Of a DNA stretch of 15,965 bases, positions 14,734 through 15,965 are shown one piece after another. The translations under genes were made by a program, and so were the position numbers. Source of the DNA: Pyrinomonadaceae bacterium (GTDB lineage Bacteria > Acidobacteriota > Blastocatellia > Pyrinomonadales > Pyrinomonadaceae); the NCBI GenBank assembly GCA_014379795.1, contig JACMLC010000618.1, forward strand, positions 1 to 15,965. Direction: 5' to 3'. Position 1 is the stretch's first letter. Every line of letters begins with the position of its first letter. The notes under the pieces were generated by a model. It was not told where the DNA came from. It searched no databases and worked only from the letters and a program-made list of their open reading frames with translations.

Positions 14734-15965
14734 ATGGAAAGATTCTATATCAACTACAGTCGAACTCTGTCTACGCTCTGCGTACTCCTGTTCTTGTTAG
14801 TCTTACCCCTGCGCGGCTCGGGGCAAACAACGACCGCGAACATCTCCGGCACAGTCAAAGACGAAAGCGGCGCGCTGCTGCCCGGAGTTACCGTCACCGC
14901 GAAAAACCTGGAGACGGGACTGACGCGCACGATGGTGACCGATACCGAAGGTCGCTATCACATCTCGCAGCTCACACCTGCGAATTATGAAATCCAAACC
15001 ACGTCGAGCGGGTTTCAAACGGCCATCCGAACCGGCATTGATTTAACTGTCGGGCGCGAGGCGGTCGTGAACCTGACGCTGAAAGTCGGCGAAGTGACGG
15101 CGAAGGTCGTCATCACCGGCGAAGCTCCGCTCGTGGAAACGACTCGCTCAGAGATCAGTTCGGTCGTGGATGATAAGAAGATTCGCGACCTGCCGGTGAA
15201 CGGGCGCAGCTACGATCAGCTTGTGCTCCTGCAACCCGGAATCGTCTTCTATCCCAATGCGGCCAGAGACCTGCAATACGGTTCCGGCGTCAAGTTTTCA
15301 GCCTTCGGCGCGCGCCCCCATTCAAATCTCTTTCTGGTTGACGGAACGGACATCAACGACCAGGCGGATTTTACTCCGGGCAGCGCGGCAGGCATGGTGC
15401 TCGGAATCGAAACGCTGCGCGAGTTCAAAGTCTTGTCCAGCAACTACGGCGCGGATTACGGCAGAAAATCCGGAGCGGTGGTGGTGGCCGTCACCAAGTC
15501 CGGAACCAACAGCTTTCACGGCAACCTCTTCGGGTTCATCCGCAATGACAATCTGGACGCGCGCAACTTTTTTGACCAGCAGAAGCCGGAGTTCAAGCGG
15601 AATCAGTTCGGCGGCACCTTCGGCGGGCCGATCCTGCAAGACAGGCTCTTCTTCTTTGGCGGCTACGAGGGATTGCGCGAGATACTCGGCCTCTCGACTG
15701 TGACGGTCGTGCCGAATGCCCTGGCCCATACAGGCTGCCTGCCGGATGCGACCGCTCCGGGCGGCATCCGCTGTTTCCCTGTCAATCCCAGAGTCAAACC
15801 ATATCTTGACCTGTTCCCGCTGCCGAACGGGCGGGATAACGGCGACGGCACGGCTGACTACATCAGCTCTGCGGCGCGTGTGACGGGCGAAGACAACTTC
15901 ACCATTAGGGTGGATCACAAGCTCTCGGACAAAGACTCTTACTTCGTGCGCTACACCTATGATAA
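14734..15965 (+). CDS. Oar-like TonB-dependent outer-membrane receptor, 3' end outside window
   Basis: The reading frame is open to the right edge (about 410 codons seen). It starts with a signal peptide (residues 1-~30, hydrophobic core STLCVLLFLLVLPL), followed by a carboxypeptidase-regulatory-like beta-sandwich (~34-118, ISGTVKDESGALLPGVTVTAKN, TDTEGRYHISQLTPANYEI) and then the plug domain (~130-265, with the VNGRSYDQLVLLQPGI, FLVDGTDIND, EFKVLSSNYGADYGRKSGAVV and VTKSGTNSFHG signatures). The beginning of the barrel follows (NQFGGTFGGPILQDRLFFFGGYEG at ~290-313). This architecture is characteristic of the large Oar/Cna-B-type receptors abundant in Acidobacteriota; full-length members are usually around 1000 residues or more. 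They sit in the outer membrane and import large ligands with TonB energy, or act in adhesion. AAGGA at 14724-14728 precedes the ATG by five bases. No companion SusD-like gene is visible. Confidence 0.93.
   Translation, partial: MERFYINYSRTLSTLCVLLFLLVLPLRGSGQTTTANISGTVKDESGALLPGVTVTAKNLETGLTRTMVTDTEGRYHISQLTPANYEIQTTSSGFQTAIRTGIDLTVGREAVVNLTLKVGEVTAKVVITGEAPLVETTRSEISSVVDDKKIRDLPVNGRSYDQLVLLQPGIVFYPNAARDLQYGSGVKFSAFGARPHSNLFLVDGTDINDQADFTPGSAAGMVLGIETLREFKVLSSNYGADYGRKSGAVVVAVTKSGTNSFHGNLFGFIRNDNLDARNFFDQQKPEFKRNQFGGTFGGPILQDRLFFFGGYEGLREILGLSTVTVVPNALAHTGCLPDATAPGGIRCFPVNPRVKPYLDLFPLPNGRDNGDGTADYISSAARVTGEDNFTIRVDHKLSDKDSYFVRYTYD

Overview
The window looks like chromosomal DNA from a Gram-negative, aerobic heterotroph, most likely an acidobacterium. 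The main clue is the gene cut by the right edge: a very large Oar-type TonB-dependent receptor with an N-terminal carboxypeptidase-regulatory-like domain, a family greatly expanded in Acidobacteriota. Moderately high GC and frequent gcgc-rich codons fit. A Blastocatellia-like member is my guess; the sequence alone cannot prove it. All supported genes are on the + strand. The long minus-strand ORFs are shadows of these genes.

Left block (1-9393): a small cupin (292-627) stands before a tightly packed series. This comprises two tandem paralogous SAM-dependent O-methyltransferases (758-1792, 1807-2886), a membrane-anchored dihaem cytochrome c (2932-3993), the FAD subunit of a molybdenum hydroxylase (4132-5019), a fused [2Fe-2S]+molybdopterin subunit of the same enzyme (5012-7822, overlapping the FAD gene by 8 bp), and a secreted ScyD/ScyE-like beta-propeller protein (7888-9393). 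The natural reading is a small-molecule redox and tailoring module: the Mo hydroxylase oxidises an aldehyde or N-heteroaromatic/aromatic substrate, the cytochrome may take electrons to the respiratory chain, and the methyltransferases methylate hydroxyls. The substrate is unknown.

Middle (9394-10663): about 360 bp of non-coding DNA packed with short perfect hairpins begins at the propeller gene's stop codon. Its outer end resembles the right end of IS200/IS605-type (TnpB) elements, but no transposase is present, so it looks like a non-autonomous or decayed element with an omega-RNA-like segment on the minus strand. Next come a promoter, a small DUF6958-like winged-helix gene (9879-10211) with a strong intrinsic terminator, and a 375-bp gap holding a second chain of hairpins that could be a structured leader RNA.

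Right block (10664-14574): a probable four-gene operon encoding a HEAT-repeat/calcium-loop protein that I do not recognise, a double SRPBCC (START-like) protein, a SnoaL-like/ester-cyclase-like protein and a second double SRPBCC protein. Three of the four are hydrophobic-ligand-pocket folds, suggesting handling or cyclisation of a lipophilic or polyketide-like molecule. The TonB-dependent receptor (14734 to the edge) follows, with a near-perfect palindrome just upstream of its start.

The most interesting candidates are the SRPBCC/SnoaL/HEAT operon, the methyltransferase-cytochrome-Mo-hydroxylase cassette, and the two unexplained structured non-coding segments.
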